A stretch of DNA of 64,000 nucleotides, taken from contig NZ_JAJEJR010000002.1 of the NCBI RefSeq assembly GCF_021390595.1, positions 2,046,001 through 2,110,000 of the forward strand. The letters are read 5' to 3'. Under the pieces are notes generated by a model. The model ran no database searches, was not told where the DNA came from, and worked only from the letters and a program-made list of their open reading frames with translations. Source of the stretch: Paraburkholderia sp. HP33-1 (lineage in GTDB: Bacteria > Pseudomonadota > Gammaproteobacteria > Burkholderiales > Burkholderiaceae). Positions 34,407-42,650 of this stretch are shown piece by piece; position 1 is the first letter of the stretch, and the number at the start of each line of letters is the position of its first letter. The position numbers and the translations under genes were made by a program.

Positions 34407-35540
34407 ATGGCATTGGTCAACAAGGTTCTGATCATCGGCGGCGGCATCGGCGGCATGAGTGCCGCGATCCTGCTGAGCAGGCAAGGCATCGCCGTCGATC
34501 TCGTCGAACTCAACCCGCAATGGGCCGCCGACGGCGCGGGCATCACGATTAGCGGTCCGACGCTGCGCGCCCTGCGCGAAGTCGGCGTAGTAGACGAGGT
34601 GTTGCGCATGGGCGGCTCGTGGCATGCCGTCGACATCTGCGACGCGAATGGGCGCCCCGACGTGACCGTTCCCGTCGCGCCCGCGATCGGCGCGGAAGAT
34701 CTGCCCGGCGCAGCCGGCATCATGCGTACGACGCTTGCCGGCATCATGGGCAACGCTACGCGCGATGCCGGTGCTCAAGTGCGGCTCGGTGTGAGCTTCG
34801 AGACGCTCACGCAGGACGGCGATGGCGTCGATGTGCTGTTCACCGACGGCAGCCGCAGCCGCTACGATCTCGTGATCGGCGCGGACGGCGTCAATTCGGC
34901 GGTGCGAAAACACGTGTTGCCGGACTTTGCCGGCCCGAAGTTCACAGGCCAGGGATCGTGGCGCGCGATCGTGCCGCGCCTCAGCGAGAACTCAACGATC
35001 TACATGGGCAAGACGACCAAGGCCGGGATGAATCCCATCAGTGCGACGGAGTGTTACCTGTTCGTGCTCGACAAGCGCGAAGGCATGGACTTCATTGCGC
35101 CGAACGAATGGCCGCGCATGCTGGCCGATCTGCTGGCCGAATTCGGCGGCGCGGTCGGCGAGTTCCGCGAGGGTCTGCTCGATGGTTCGCTGGCGAATCA
35201 CCGGCTACTGTATCGCCCGCTTGCCGGCCATATGATCGACGCTCCCTGGCACAAGGGCCGCGTCGTGCTGCTCGGCGACGCGGTGCACGCGACCACGCCG
35301 CATCTCGCATCGGGTGCGGGGATCGCCGTCGAAGGCGCAATCGTGCTCGCAGAGGAACTCGGGCGCCGCCATTCGCTAGAAGGCGCGATGATCGCGTACG
35401 CCGGCCGCCACTACGATCGCGCGCGCCTCGTCGTGACGACGTCCGGGCGCATGGGGGAAATCGAACGCGAAGGCGGCTCGCGCGACGAACATACACGGCT
35501 GATGGTCGCGGCTCAGCAAGCGTTGCGTCAGCCGCTTTGA
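34407..35540 (+). CDS. FAD-dependent aromatic monooxygenase (PHBH/UbiH type)
   Basis: The 377-residue protein has GGGIGGMSAAILLSRQGIAVDLVE at the N-terminus, DLVIGADGVNSAVR mid-protein and GDAVHATTPHLASGAGIAVEGA near residue 290. These are the three FAD/NAD(P)H motifs of class A flavin monooxygenases. Such enzymes hydroxylate activated aromatic or enol substrates. This supports an aromatic or heteroaromatic pathway substrate. Confidence 0.85.
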   Translation: MALVNKVLIIGGGIGGMSAAILLSRQGIAVDLVELNPQWAADGAGITISGPTLRALREVGVVDEVLRMGGSWHAVDICDANGRPDVTVPVAPAIGAEDLPGAAGIMRTTLAGIMGNATRDAGAQVRLGVSFETLTQDGDGVDVLFTDGSRSRYDLVIGADGVNSAVRKHVLPDFAGPKFTGQGSWRAIVPRLSENSTIYMGKTTKAGMNPISATECYLFVLDKREGMDFIAPNEWPRMLADLLAEFGGAVGEFREGLLDGSLANHRLLYRPLAGHMIDAPWHKGRVVLLGDAVHATTPHLASGAGIAVEGAIVLAEELGRRHSLEGAMIAYAGRHYDRARLVVTTSGRMGEIEREGGSRDEHTRLMVAAQQALRQPL

Positions 35541-35588
35541 ACCGCAGTACGCGCGAGCGTCATACAAGACAAAGCAGGAAACACTGAC

Positions 35589-36341
35589 ATGACTATTTCC
35601 AATCCTTCCAACGCTCGCGTCGCCGTCGTTACAGGCGCCGCGGGCGGTCTCGGCGAAGCTTTCGCGCTGCGCCTCGCGGCAAACGGCCACGAACTGGTGC
35701 TGACCGACTGCGTGCCTTGCGATACGCTCGCCGCGCGGATCGTCGCCCACGGCGGCCGTGCGACCGCGCTCGCCTGCGACCTCGCGCAACCCGCGCAAGT
35801 GGAGCAATTTGCGGCACGCGTGCTGGAGCGCGTCGGCCACGTCGATGTGCTCGTCAACAACGCCGCATTCATGCCGATGGCGCCGCTTGCATCGATCACT
35901 GCCGGACTGTGGCGGCAGATCATGACCGTCAACGTCGACGCGCCTTTCCTGCTCGCACAGGCGTTTTCCGTCGGGATGATCGAGCGGCGCTGGGGGCGTA
36001 TCATCAACCTCGCTTCGAGCACGGTCTGGGGACCACCGCCCGGCATGACGGCCTACGCAAGCAGCAAGATGGCCGTGATCGGATTGACGCGGGCGCTCGC
36101 GGCCGAACTCGGCACCCATGGCATTACGGTCAATGCCATCTCCCCGGGACTGACACGGCACCCTGGCAGTGCGGCGAACCTGCCGACGCAAGCTTTCGAA
36201 GCGGTGCGCGCACGGCAGTTCATTGCGCGTACGGAAGTGCCCGACGATCTGACGGGTGCGCTGGCGTTTCTGGCGTCGGACGATGCGAGCTTCGTCACGG
36301 GGCAAGTGCTGAACGTCGATGGCGGGGGATTTGGGTTCTAG
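35589..36341 (+). CDS. SDR-family oxidoreductase
   Basis: The 250-residue classical SDR has TGAAGGLGEAF, NNAA, the Ser in LASSTVWGP and the active-site motif YASSK. It is the last gene of the plus-strand catabolic operon and ends 36 bp from the convergent GH2 gene. It is probably an NAD(P)-dependent dehydrogenase for a pathway intermediate. Confidence 0.85.
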   Translation: MTISNPSNARVAVVTGAAGGLGEAFALRLAANGHELVLTDCVPCDTLAARIVAHGGRATALACDLAQPAQVEQFAARVLERVGHVDVLVNNAAFMPMAPLASITAGLWRQIMTVNVDAPFLLAQAFSVGMIERRWGRIINLASSTVWGPPPGMTAYASSKMAVIGLTRALAAELGTHGITVNAISPGLTRHPGSAANLPTQAFEAVRARQFIARTEVPDDLTGALAFLASDDASFVTGQVLNVDGGGFGF

Positions 36342-36377
36342 CCTGGGCAGGATGTTCCGAGGAGGATGGTTCGGGTT

Positions 36378-38960
36378 TTAACTCGCAATCCTCAAACGGA
36401 TGCTCTTGGCGGAATTGACAGCGCGCACGTCGATCACAATCGGATCTGGAAGTACGCAAGATTTCGGAGGACTTGATTCGAAGAGAAGCGGCCGCAGCAA
36501 TCGGGCACTGTCTGGTGCTAGTCCGACCCGTGTCTGCGCGCCGGGTGCGAGGTGGAACCAGTTATCCTCGGGCAGCATGTCTGGCGCGGAGATTTGAACG
36601 AAGCGCGCAACGCTAAGGGTGCGAATGTTCACCCACCATTGCCCATCACAACACTCCGCGCTCGCTTCAAGGCCAATATCGCCGCGTTCAAAGACGCTCG
36701 GGTGTGTCCGATCCGGAAAATAGAACGCCTGCGACAGGAGCGCACCGCTATCGATGGAGTACATCGAGGCGATCACCGTATCATGCTCGCGCGGACCGAA
36801 CTGATAGGCATAAGTGAAGTCGAAAAACCGGCCAAGCAATTCAACCGAGTTGATTCGAAGGCCGCCGTGGGGTTCGACGCTGAGGTCACGGTGCGCGCGA
36901 ACGAGTGGGACTCTACCGTCTCGCAGCGCAACGACTTCGACCCGCACATTGAGTGCGTGCTGGCGATCATTGAGCAAGTGGATGTCAAGACCGTTGAGCC
37001 CTTCGTCCAACAGGAGGATCTGCTGCGGCTGTAGCGAGTGACGCATTGCATACCACGGCGATTTGGGACGCAGATAGGCATCGATGATGCCCCAGCCCGC
37101 ACCTGGCATGACGTCCTGAAACTGCCAGGCGAGCGCGCCCGAACATCGTGAACCAATGCGCCGCCATTCCGAGAAGGTCTCGCGGTACAGATCGGCAATC
37201 ACCGCCCGTGACAATTCCAGGTAGCGAGCCGGATCCTCACTTCGCAGACGAGCCGGATCCTGTGCGTACAGTTCGCGCAGGTAGTGATCGCGTACGTCGT
37301 CGAAGTCCCAGGACGCACCCGGGTCGCGCGGTACCGCCGTTTTCCAGCGCGGCTCGTCAGTCATTGGAGAACCGATCGCGTCCAGGGTGGCGTCGCATGG
37401 CACGTTCGCAAATGCGAGGCACTCACTGGCAAACCGCACGTCGGCGCGGCGTGCGTCGTCCAGTGGTCGGCGATACGCGCCAACGCCGTAGTAGTGCGAT
37501 ACACCTTCACGCGGAAAGAAGGGTAGCGGATCGCCGCACGGCGAGTCGGAAACATAGATCGCGTCGGGGCGATGAAGCGCAGCAATGTCGGCAAGCTTTT
37601 GCGCTGTCAGCTCGACTTGCCGTTGAGTGGCATCGAGTCCGACCATGGCCGCCTGCTGCGCGATTTCGCTGCCGCCGCAAAGCACCGCGAGCGACGGATT
37701 GGCGCCGCAACGCTCGAGAAATTGAATCGCCTCCTGCTCGATCGAAACGCTAAAGGACGGATCGGCAGATGGATAGTCGAAGTTGGCAAACATAAAATCT
37801 TGCCAGACTAACAGCCCCATTTCGTCGCATAAAGCGTAGAAGGCATCATCCTCATACACCGTGATGCCGGCAACGCGAATCATGTTGAATCCAGCCGCTT
37901 TGGCCAGTTGCAGATAATGCCGGTAGACGGATGCGTCGGCGTGCAACCGCAGTGGGTCCGCGCTGCTCCAGCACGCCCCACGTGCGAACATCGGAAGACC
38001 GTTGACCGACAGCGCGAAGCCCCCGTTGTCACGCCCGCGGTCTAGGGCGAGCGTGCGAAAACCGGTTCGTCCCAACGGCAGCGACGTGCTCCCGATACGT
38101 ACTGTGACGTCATATAAAGTGGGTTCGCCATGCGTGTGTGGCCACCAAAGCTTGACGTTGGCCACAGTGAGATCGGCGTGGAATGTGTACGCGTCGCGCT
38201 GGACGAAGGGGGTTTCATGGCCACCGCAACTCAGGTGGGCATCGAGCGTGCCACTGATTGGGGCAGCCAGTCTAAGCGTAACGTCGATACCTCCGTCGCG
38301 GCCACGGACGAAAGAGCGCAGCGAGTGCTGCCAGATGACCGGCGGCCCCTCCGGATCCACGACCTCGACGTCGCGCCATGGTCCAATGGGTTCTATCGAA
38401 GGGAACCAGCCCGGCATGTGTCCGAGCAACGTCGTGCGTATCCCCCGCAATCCGGGCGCATCGACGAGACGGGTCCGCCAGCGGGCCCTTCGCGCCGGCA
38501 CCGCGGCTTGCAAATGACGGTCCATGGAACGGAAGCATAGATATAGCGTATTACCTTCCGGACTCAGGTTGACCGCCGTCTCGTGTGAGACGAACATGCT
38601 TGTCGAGCGCAATAACAACGTGTCGTTGAACCACACTTCGGCGATCGTGGCCAGGCCATGTAGCCGGATCAGGCGGCGCCCGGTGCCAGATAGATTCAAT
38701 CGATACCAGTAGTCGCATGAACCCAACGGCGTCGGATTGAGCGGGTCGAAGCTGCCTGCCAGGGCGAGCTCATGCGCCACTGTACCTGGCACTGCCGCAT
38801 CAATCCAGTTGGCCGATCCTGTCTCCGCTATGTCTCGCGGTTGCGCTGCCGCGCCGGCGGGGGTAGCGCGCATTTTCCAGCCTTGCACGCGGCGTGCAGG
38901 TTGCGAGCCTGCTATCGCCATTGCGTCGTGCGGCGTCGATACAACGACTCCATCAGTCAT
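36378..38960 (-). CDS. Glycoside hydrolase family 2, beta-mannosidase-like
   Basis: The 860-residue protein has an N-terminal galactose-binding jelly roll (YWYRLNLSGTGRRLIRLHGLATIAEVWFNDTLL), an immunoglobulin-like linker and a TIM barrel. The candidate acid/base Glu is in LCGGSE (about residue 432) and the nucleophile Glu in FASE (about 512), as in beta-mannosidase-type GH2. No signal peptide is visible, so it is likely cytosolic. Its start overlaps the DUF1839 stop by 4 bp, making it the last gene of the carrier-protein operon. A glycosidase here suggests that the product involves a sugar. Confidence 0.8.
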   Translation of the reverse strand: MTDGVVVSTPHDAMAIAGSQPARRVQGWKMRATPAGAAAQPRDIAETGSANWIDAAVPGTVAHELALAGSFDPLNPTPLGSCDYWYRLNLSGTGRRLIRLHGLATIAEVWFNDTLLLRSTSMFVSHETAVNLSPEGNTLYLCFRSMDRHLQAAVPARRARWRTRLVDAPGLRGIRTTLLGHMPGWFPSIEPIGPWRDVEVVDPEGPPVIWQHSLRSFVRGRDGGIDVTLRLAAPISGTLDAHLSCGGHETPFVQRDAYTFHADLTVANVKLWWPHTHGEPTLYDVTVRIGSTSLPLGRTGFRTLALDRGRDNGGFALSVNGLPMFARGACWSSADPLRLHADASVYRHYLQLAKAAGFNMIRVAGITVYEDDAFYALCDEMGLLVWQDFMFANFDYPSADPSFSVSIEQEAIQFLERCGANPSLAVLCGGSEIAQQAAMVGLDATQRQVELTAQKLADIAALHRPDAIYVSDSPCGDPLPFFPREGVSHYYGVGAYRRPLDDARRADVRFASECLAFANVPCDATLDAIGSPMTDEPRWKTAVPRDPGASWDFDDVRDHYLRELYAQDPARLRSEDPARYLELSRAVIADLYRETFSEWRRIGSRCSGALAWQFQDVMPGAGWGIIDAYLRPKSPWYAMRHSLQPQQILLLDEGLNGLDIHLLNDRQHALNVRVEVVALRDGRVPLVRAHRDLSVEPHGGLRINSVELLGRFFDFTYAYQFGPREHDTVIASMYSIDSGALLSQAFYFPDRTHPSVFERGDIGLEASAECCDGQWWVNIRTLSVARFVQISAPDMLPEDNWFHLAPGAQTRVGLAPDSARLLRPLLFESSPPKSCVLPDPIVIDVRAVNSAKSIRLRIAS

Positions 38961-40012
38961 GGAATGACCAAAGGATTGCGCTGTGACATCTGCATGTCCC
39001 CTTTCAGCTGGGTCTCGATGCCGGTCGGCGAAAATGCCTTGTTGAGACCGTCGACAAGCAATTCGTAGGCATGTTCCAGTACGTCGAGGCTACTTTCCCC
39101 ACCATCCTCTCTCCCTCGCGCGCTGGCCCGTGCGAGCCGGAATTCCAGCACCATCGACTCGGACGCGATGGTGTCGCACGCCGCGATTTGCGCGCCGAGC
39201 ATGCCGGCGTCGCTGTCGCCGCTCGCGTCAAGCCAGCGCAGATACCGGCCCAGCAAGTCGAAATTCGAACCGAGTTGTCTGAGCGTGTTGAACGAGTACG
39301 CGTGAAAGTACGATGTCGGCCGCGAGGCGATTTCTTTGGCATCGCGGGCGAAAGCCTGCCGAAACGCACCAATAGGATTCACGCCCGGTCTGCGCTGCAG
39401 GTGTAGTCGAAGTAGTGAGCGCGACGTGTCTCGCAGCCGTATTCCATCGAGTGGCTCAAAGCGACGTTTCGCGCATTCGACATACGGAGGGAGAGGCAAC
39501 CCGCCGACAGATGCGACGTTCAGCAACGCGTCGTAGTCGGAATCGGTCGCGAGATAGTAGCCCGTGTTGTGAAAGTAACCCAGTTGGCGGCCGCCCGGAT
39601 CGATTGCGTCGATACAAATCGTAGTCTTGGTGTGCTGTTCTCGATAGCTTGTGCCTTGCGTGTCCGGCAAATAGCACGCGTCGACTTCAACCAGCATCAC
39701 ATGGCCGCGCTCAACCTGTTTTTCAACATGCAGATGAAGCGGCTCGAAGATAGCGTGTTCCTGTACGACTACGCCATACAACAGTTCGAGATCTGCAAGG
39801 GGGAACTTGAAGAACGTGAACTGATCGCCTTCGAAATCCTGTGCGACAGTGAAGGGCAACGCAGCGTGCGGATCCAAACCCCACCGCGAAAGCACCTCGA
39901 TCCACAGATCCACATAGCAATTACTCTGCCTCCAGATCATCTGTGGGCCGTGCAACGGATGAGGGCGATAGTCGACGGCCCGTTCCCGTGCCTGAGCGAA
40001 CAGGCTGCTCAT
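38957..40012 (-). CDS. DUF1839-family protein, candidate aminoacyl transferase
   Basis: The 351-residue protein matches DUF1839: YRPHPLHGPQMIWRQSNCYVD near the N-terminus, DFEGDQFTFFKFPLADLE, then VEVDACYLPDTQGTSY and YFHNTGYYL. The function is undescribed to my knowledge. Candidate catalytic residues are Cys32 (NCYVD), Asp111 and His127/His148, a set that would suit a cysteine-dependent acyl transfer; this is inference. The ATG at 40012 is fixed by its 4-bp overlap with the ligase stop; an upstream in-frame ATG at 40051 is not conserved-looking. Confidence 0.8.
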   Translation of the reverse strand: MSSLFAQARERAVDYRPHPLHGPQMIWRQSNCYVDLWIEVLSRWGLDPHAALPFTVAQDFEGDQFTFFKFPLADLELLYGVVVQEHAIFEPLHLHVEKQVERGHVMLVEVDACYLPDTQGTSYREQHTKTTICIDAIDPGGRQLGYFHNTGYYLATDSDYDALLNVASVGGLPLPPYVECAKRRFEPLDGIRLRDTSRSLLRLHLQRRPGVNPIGAFRQAFARDAKEIASRPTSYFHAYSFNTLRQLGSNFDLLGRYLRWLDASGDSDAGMLGAQIAACDTIASESMVLEFRLARASARGREDGGESSLDVLEHAYELLVDGLNKAFSPTGIETQLKGDMQMSQRNPLVIP

Positions 40013-40983
40013 GGTTTCGCCCACAATACATCGCGAACGGTCTGCGGCCACCGACGAATATCAAAGCCGTGGTGTCGGAAGAGAGCCAGCGTGAGTCTTT
40101 CCAGACCGAAACCGACACAGCCGGTATGAGCGACGCTCAGGTCTCGGGTCTTGATTCCCCACAGCAAGCCAAAGTGGTCCATGTGATAGTTGAAACTCAG
40201 ACAGGCTGTGAGCTTGTCCGCATTCTCGATAGGAATCAGTAACTCGAACTTGAGATTTTGCTCGCGCTGACTATGCGCGACTATCTTGCCGCCTCGTCCA
40301 AAGAACGGGTCATTGGCCAGGTCGATGCTGTTGGGCAATTCAAGCAATTCCACCAGACGTGTTCCGCGCTCCATCCACTCGCTTCGGAACGCCATGATTT
40401 GCGCCGGCGTGCCAAACCTCACATATTCGCGCATCCGGAACAATTGCATGCGGGTCGGATCCAGCGATGGCTCATGGCGGAAGCAATACGACATAACGTC
40501 GATTGTGCGGCCCTGCTCCGGCAACGAACCGCGTTGCGCAATAACTGGATATACGGGGTAGCAAGCGGCCGGGGTCATGACGACGTACGTCGGCTTCTGG
40601 TACTCAGTCCAGTCGTCGCCGCGGTCGAGACATTGCAACACGCGTTGCTGTTCGTGCTCACCGCCGCAGAAACTGTGAACGGTTCCCGCAAGTTGCGGGA
40701 AGCTTTTCAAATATTCACTACGCTCGAATTCGGAGCGGCTCATGGCCGGTGGAAAGCGCAACACTTCGGCATTCTGATCGGCACCGAGGCGGGTCACCAG
40801 CGAATCGATCGCCTCGACCACTCGTTCAAACCGCTCGTCTCGACCGAAAAGCCCTTGCACACCCGTCGGTATCAACAACCCCGCCTCAACCAGCTCATCT
40901 CTCAGTGAATTGACACCGGGCCGGTCATCGCTGGTGTTGAACCCGCTGATTGGACGGTCTTTAACGGCAACTGAATCATCCAT
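40009..40983 (-). CDS. Amino acid:[carrier protein] ligase (class II aaRS homologue)
   Basis: The 324-residue protein is a class II synthetase core without a tRNA-binding arm. It has motif 2 (CFRHEPSLDPTRMQLFRMREYVRF, residues 167-190) and motif 3 (GFGLERLTLAL, 291-301). Cys141, Glu186 and Cys289 have exactly the 45- and 103-residue spacings of the zinc ligands Cys131, Glu176 and Cys279 that I recall for the Bradyrhizobium enzyme. Those homologues activate glycine or alanine and load it on a phosphopantetheine carrier. The carrier gene is two genes upstream. The start shares one base with the dehydrogenase stop (TAATG). Confidence 0.88.
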   Translation of the reverse strand: MDDSVAVKDRPISGFNTSDDRPGVNSLRDELVEAGLLIPTGVQGLFGRDERFERVVEAIDSLVTRLGADQNAEVLRFPPAMSRSEFERSEYLKSFPQLAGTVHSFCGGEHEQQRVLQCLDRGDDWTEYQKPTYVVMTPAACYPVYPVIAQRGSLPEQGRTIDVMSYCFRHEPSLDPTRMQLFRMREYVRFGTPAQIMAFRSEWMERGTRLVELLELPNSIDLANDPFFGRGGKIVAHSQREQNLKFELLIPIENADKLTACLSFNYHMDHFGLLWGIKTRDLSVAHTGCVGFGLERLTLALFRHHGFDIRRWPQTVRDVLWAKP

Positions 40984-42227
40984 TATTCTCTCCCCGAAGA
41001 CAGCGGACGCTGCGCGAGTAAAAGGTTGGCTGTATTGAGGTCGATGCGATCGTTACTGATCATCAACGGTGCCGAATACAGGTCGCGAAGGTGGCGGCTC
41101 AGGCTGAATGGCGTTCCGTTCTTGTATGCCGCCATTCCACATATCATCACCGCATGGAAAACGACCTGTAATGCGGTCGTCGATACGAACGTCTTCAACG
41201 TATTGATCTCGGCGGCATCCGACATGGCCTCTGACCACGAACGCTCGCGTCCTTCTTTTGAATGCAAGCGCAATGCGCTGTCCACACGCCCTTGCATCGC
41301 TTGCAGTAACGCGAGCGCCTCGGCAATGCGTCTTCCCGATGGGGCATTGTCACTCTTGTTCTTTTGCACCTGAGCGCGGAAAAAGCGATGGGCGCGCAAA
41401 AACGCATCGTTCGCAATGCCAGTCCACACTGATGCCCAAAGGATATGGGACGTCGGCACCATGGTCTGTTCGGCGATCTCGGAGAATGGCGACGGCAATA
41501 TCTGCTGCACCTTCCCGCATGCGTCAAGGGCGAAACCTTCACTGCAAGTGCCTCGCATCCCGAGAGTGTCCCATTCATTACGGCGAGTCAGTGTCGTGTC
41601 TTCTCGCAAAAGAGTGAGTAGTACCTGATCTGTTGCGGGAGCCGACAAATTCCTTTTAGCCGTCGCAAGAATTACGTCGGCATGCGCACCGTATGAAATG
41701 ACGGGGCAAAGCTTGTGAAGATCGAATGAATCGCCTTCTTCCTCAATTGCGCATTGGCTGTTTCGAAGATTGCCTCCAACTCCTTCTTCGGATGTCGCAG
41801 ATGCCAGCAGCCACTCATGTTTCGCTAACTCACTGAGGAACTGCCGATGCCACTCTTCCGACAACGCGTGTCTGGCAATGCAGGCGATCTGAATCTGATG
41901 CATGGCATATACCATTCCCGCCGACGAACAGGCCTGGGCGAGAATTCGACAGGCGGATGCGACTGCATCGAGCGAGGCGCCCGCGCCGCCAAGCTCCTTT
42001 GGAACCATTGCGGCGAGCAGGCGGTGTTCACGCATGGCGTTGACAGCTTCGGCCGGAAACCTCGCGTCGCGATCTACGGCTTCAGCAAACCGGGCGCACG
42101 TTTGCGCGACAACGAGAGCGGCTTTGTCTAGTGCGTGGCTGGCCGTCTCATCCGCAGTCGCCCGTTGCCGTACCGGGGGCGTCACAGACGGTTGTTCCTC
42201 GCCAATATCAGAGTCGAGATTATTCAT
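40983..42227 (-). CDS. Acyl-CoA dehydrogenase-like flavoprotein
   Basis: The 414-residue protein has the acyl-CoA dehydrogenase fold: N-terminal helices (MVPKELGGAGASLDAVASACRILAQ), a middle beta domain with LLASATSEEGVGGN and WDTLGMRGTCSEGF, and a C-terminal helical bundle. Such enzymes can act on carrier-bound aminoacyl groups; the prolyl-carrier dehydrogenases of pyrrole antibiotics are the known precedent. Position between the carrier protein and its ligase suggests a carrier-tethered substrate. The start overlaps the carrier stop by 4 bp. Confidence 0.82.
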   Translation of the reverse strand: MNNLDSDIGEEQPSVTPPVRQRATADETASHALDKAALVVAQTCARFAEAVDRDARFPAEAVNAMREHRLLAAMVPKELGGAGASLDAVASACRILAQACSSAGMVYAMHQIQIACIARHALSEEWHRQFLSELAKHEWLLASATSEEGVGGNLRNSQCAIEEEGDSFDLHKLCPVISYGAHADVILATAKRNLSAPATDQVLLTLLREDTTLTRRNEWDTLGMRGTCSEGFALDACGKVQQILPSPFSEIAEQTMVPTSHILWASVWTGIANDAFLRAHRFFRAQVQKNKSDNAPSGRRIAEALALLQAMQGRVDSALRLHSKEGRERSWSEAMSDAAEINTLKTFVSTTALQVVFHAVMICGMAAYKNGTPFSLSRHLRDLYSAPLMISNDRIDLNTANLLLAQRPLSSGRE

Positions 42228-42475
42228 ATTGGTTGCGCGTCCCGCTGCAATTGCGTAATCGCGTTGGCCATTGAATTGATACTCTGAAAAAGGCTTCGGC
42301 TGAGCATCCGGTCCGGAATTTCCAGATTAAAGTGGTTCTCGATCGCGAGCATTAGCTGAATTGTGTTCAACGAAGATAGACCGATCTCGTAGAGATCAGC
42401 ATCGTCTGAAATGTTGTCAGCCGAAATGTCGAGATGACCAAAATCCGTGATGATTTGTCGTAGTTCTTTATTCAC
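42224..42475 (-). CDS. Acyl/peptidyl carrier protein
   Basis: The 83-residue carrier protein (MNKELRQIITDFGHLD onward) has the phosphopantetheine site in DLYEIGLSSLNTI. Ser35 takes the place of the modified Ser of the usual DSL motif, and Ser34 replaces its Asp. The start is GTG with CCGGAG about 7 bases upstream; an overlapping ATG is followed at once by TGA. It heads the five-gene operon and is the presumed aminoacyl acceptor of the ligase. Confidence 0.85.
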   Translation of the reverse strand: MNKELRQIITDFGHLDISADNISDDADLYEIGLSSLNTIQLMLAIENHFNLEIPDRMLSRSLFQSINSMANAITQLQRDAQPI

Positions 42476-42650
42476 ATGTGCTCCGGTATAGTGATTGTCC
42501 GGGCGTCGGAGGGTAAGTCAGGCAGGAAATCAACACCACCATGAATATCAGTAGACCACCGGCACCGTCCCCTTTTCTGTGCGTCAGGTTACACAAAAGG
42601 TGAACATCTTCAGCCGAATCGAGCGGCCATTTCTCCTTCGGGCTCGCCGG
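42476..42650. promoter_or_regulatory. Gap between tandem hydrolase and carrier-protein operon
   Basis: A 175-bp gap in a co-oriented gene series. An imperfect 10-bp inverted repeat (CCTTTTGTGT with one mismatch to its partner) lies near 42570-42601, followed on the minus strand by no clear T-run. It may be a weak terminator or a new promoter for the carrier-protein operon. Confidence 0.35.

Noticed and set aside
40009..40983. Seryl-tRNA synthetase
   Set aside because: It lacks the N-terminal coiled-coil tRNA arm, and the zinc-ligand spacing and neighbours fit carrier-protein ligases.
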